DNA from: Oscillospiraceae bacterium
GTDB lineage: Bacteria > Bacillota > Clostridia > Oscillospirales > Oscillospiraceae
Length of the DNA: 7,022 nt
Direction of reading: 5' to 3'
Assembly: GCA_017435245.1 (NCBI GenBank)
Contig: JAFSFK010000062.1
Coordinates: 1-7,022 of the forward strand
A model generated the notes under the pieces. It saw nothing but the letters and a program-made list of their open reading frames with translations. It was not told the origin of the DNA and searched no databases. Position numbers and translations under genes: made by a program. Below are positions 6,079-7,022 of this stretch, piece by piece. Positions within the stretch are counted from its first letter, which is position 1. Every line of letters begins with the position of its first letter.

Positions 6079-6092
6079 CTTTTTATAAAAAG
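6079..6092. repeat. Perfect 14-bp AT palindrome in divergent spacer
   Basis: CTTTTTATAAAAAG is its own reverse complement. It lies in a very AT-rich stretch (6055-6120) between two divergent genes, next to a second small inverted repeat, AAAATC/GATTTT at 6061-6075. It may be an operator, an UP-like element for the ychF promoter, or simply low-complexity sequence. Confidence 0.3.
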
Positions 6093-6103
6093 CAGAAAAG
6101 ATA

Positions 6104-6132
6104 TTGAAGAATTTTCCTTTTTATGATAGGAT
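6104..6132 (+). promoter_or_regulatory. Putative promoter of ychF
   Basis: TTGAAG (6104-6109) and TAGGAT (6127-6132) are spaced by 17 nt, each matching the consensus at four of six positions, with A/T tracts upstream that could act as an UP element. The leader would be about 40 nt. AAAGGAG at 6161-6167 is a near-perfect ribosome site, with an 11-nt spacer to the ATG at 6179. Confidence 0.45.
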
Positions 6133-6178
6133 TATATAGTTATGAATCAGTATTGAATACAAAGGAGTTTTAGAATAT

Positions 6179-6949
6179 ATGAAGCTTGGTATCGTAGGAC
6201 TTCCCAATGTTGGCAAGTCCACCCTCTTTAACGCAATCACCAACGCAGGCGTTCCTGCGGATAACTACGCATTCTGCACCATTGACCCCAACGTGGGTGT
6301 TGTCAGCGTTCCCGACGAGCGTCTGGATTGGCTGTCCGATTTCCATCAGCCCAAGAAGACCACTCCCGCAGTGATCGAATTTGTGGACATCGCAGGTCTT
6401 GTGAAGGGCGCTTCCAAGGGCGAAGGTCTGGGCAACAAGTTCCTTTCCAACATCCGAACCACCGATGCCATCGTCCACGTTGTCCGCTGCTTTGAAGATT
6501 CCAATGTCACCCACGTGGAAGGCAGCACCGATCCACTGCGGGATATCGACATCATCAACCTGGAGCTGGTAATGGCGGACATCGAGATGGTGGAGCGTCG
6601 GATCGACAAGGCGCAGAAGGCTATGAAGGGCGGCGATAAAAAGTTTGCCCGTGAAGTGCAGCTGTTCACCGAGCTGCTGGCCCACCTGAATCAGGGCAAG
6701 CTTGCCCGCACCTTTGACGGCACCGACGAGGATATGGCGCTGATCGGCACCTCCGATCTGCTGACCTTGAAAAAGACCATCTATGTTTCCAATCTGGCAG
6801 AAAACGAGATCAACGAGCCGGAAGCCAACCGCCACTATATGGCTGTGAAGGCTCTGGCAGCCGAGGAGGGCAGCCAGCTGATTCCCATCTGTGCCAAGCT
6901 GGAAGCTGATATTGCAGAGCTGGACGACCCCGACGAAAAGGCAATGTGA
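6179..6949 (+). CDS. ychF: Redox-/ribosome-associated P-loop NTPase YchF, C-terminus missing because the frame breaks
   Basis: Obg-related cytoplasmic P-loop protein that in most organisms prefers ATP over GTP and associates with ribosomes. Visible motifs: P-loop GLPNVGKS (7-14), switch region ending [13 protein letters not shown] (28-40), DIAG (70-73, G3), the coiled-coil insertion (about 125-175), NLAE (205-208; the NxxE that replaces NKxD in this family), and CAKLE (238-242, G5). The frame stops at TGA 6947-6949 after residue 256, while family members have about 363 residues. What is missing is the C-terminal TGS domain, which should begin soon after the DEKAM-[F/I]LE-DLG segment. Traces of that segment appear in another frame in 6950-6993. 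The start is firm: ATG after AAAGGAG, beginning [14 protein letters not shown] as expected. Either a sequence/assembly error at the end of the window or a damaged gene; identity is certain. Confidence 0.9.
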   Translation: MKLGIVGLPNVGKSTLFNAITNAGVPADNYAFCTIDPNVGVVSVPDERLDWLSDFHQPKKTTPAVIEFVDIAGLVKGASKGEGLGNKFLSNIRTTDAIVHVVRCFEDSNVTHVEGSTDPLRDIDIINLELVMADIEMVERRIDKAQKAMKGGDKKFAREVQLFTELLAHLNQGKLARTFDGTDEDMALIGTSDLLTLKKTIYVSNLAENEINEPEANRHYMAVKALAAEEGSQLIPICAKLEADIAELDDPDEKAM

Positions 6950-7022
6950 TTTTGGAAATTCTGTTAGGAGATTTGGGAGTGGAATTTACGGACAAGATGC
7001 CTTGCAGATTCCATTGCAATTG

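Noticed and set aside
6170..6835. 221-codon open frame on the minus strand antisense to ychF
   Set aside because: Lies opposite intact P-loop coding sequence, and has no ribosome site or recognisable motif.

Overview
The window reads as chromosomal DNA from a strictly anaerobic Clostridia-type Firmicute, probably a gut or rumen relative of Ruminococcaceae/Oscillospiraceae. This is an inference from the proteins (short-type prolyl-tRNA synthetase, [4Fe-4S] L-serine dehydratase, a glycyl radical enzyme with its activase), from Gram-positive style AGGAGG ribosome sites, and from GC-richer genes separated by AT-rich spacers. No mobile element, tRNA, rRNA or CRISPR array was seen, and no gene-free stretch exceeds 300 bases.

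Layout. 1-103 (-): first 34 codons of proS, cut by the window edge. 104-252: divergent promoter region. 253-1461 (+): single-chain iron-sulfur L-serine dehydratase. 1466-1496: perfect 12-bp hairpin serving as a shared terminator for converging genes. 1501-3525 (-): glycyl radical enzyme. 3536-4384 (-): its radical-SAM activating enzyme, lying upstream of the radical enzyme with a 10-bp gap. 4385-4489: divergent control region. 4490-5281 (+): AraC-family regulator. 5286-5318: terminator. 5317-5979 (-): membrane-anchored protein of unknown function. 5980-6178: AT-rich divergent spacer. 6179-6949 (+): ychF, whose frame breaks shortly before the window end.

The most interesting part is 1501-5281, a compact regulator / activase / glycyl radical enzyme module. 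The radical enzyme has the Cys-x-Glu active site of the dehydratase/decarboxylase branch, but its middle residue is Trp (C338-W-E340) and its radical glycine G650 is flanked by tryptophans (RVWGWSG). It is only 674 residues long. Its activase keeps four auxiliary cysteines, exactly the set expected for one of the two ferredoxin-type clusters of related activases. No small subunit, dehydrogenase, microcompartment or transporter gene is next to it, so the substrate cannot be named from this window; I regard it as a candidate uncharacterised glycyl radical enzyme subfamily. The AraC gene has a perfect-consensus promoter that overlaps two TTATTG boxes 21 bp apart, which could be its own operator and also control the activase-enzyme operon.

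The last ~75 bases look like degraded ychF coding sequence. If the window is a whole contig, assembly or read-end error is the simplest explanation.
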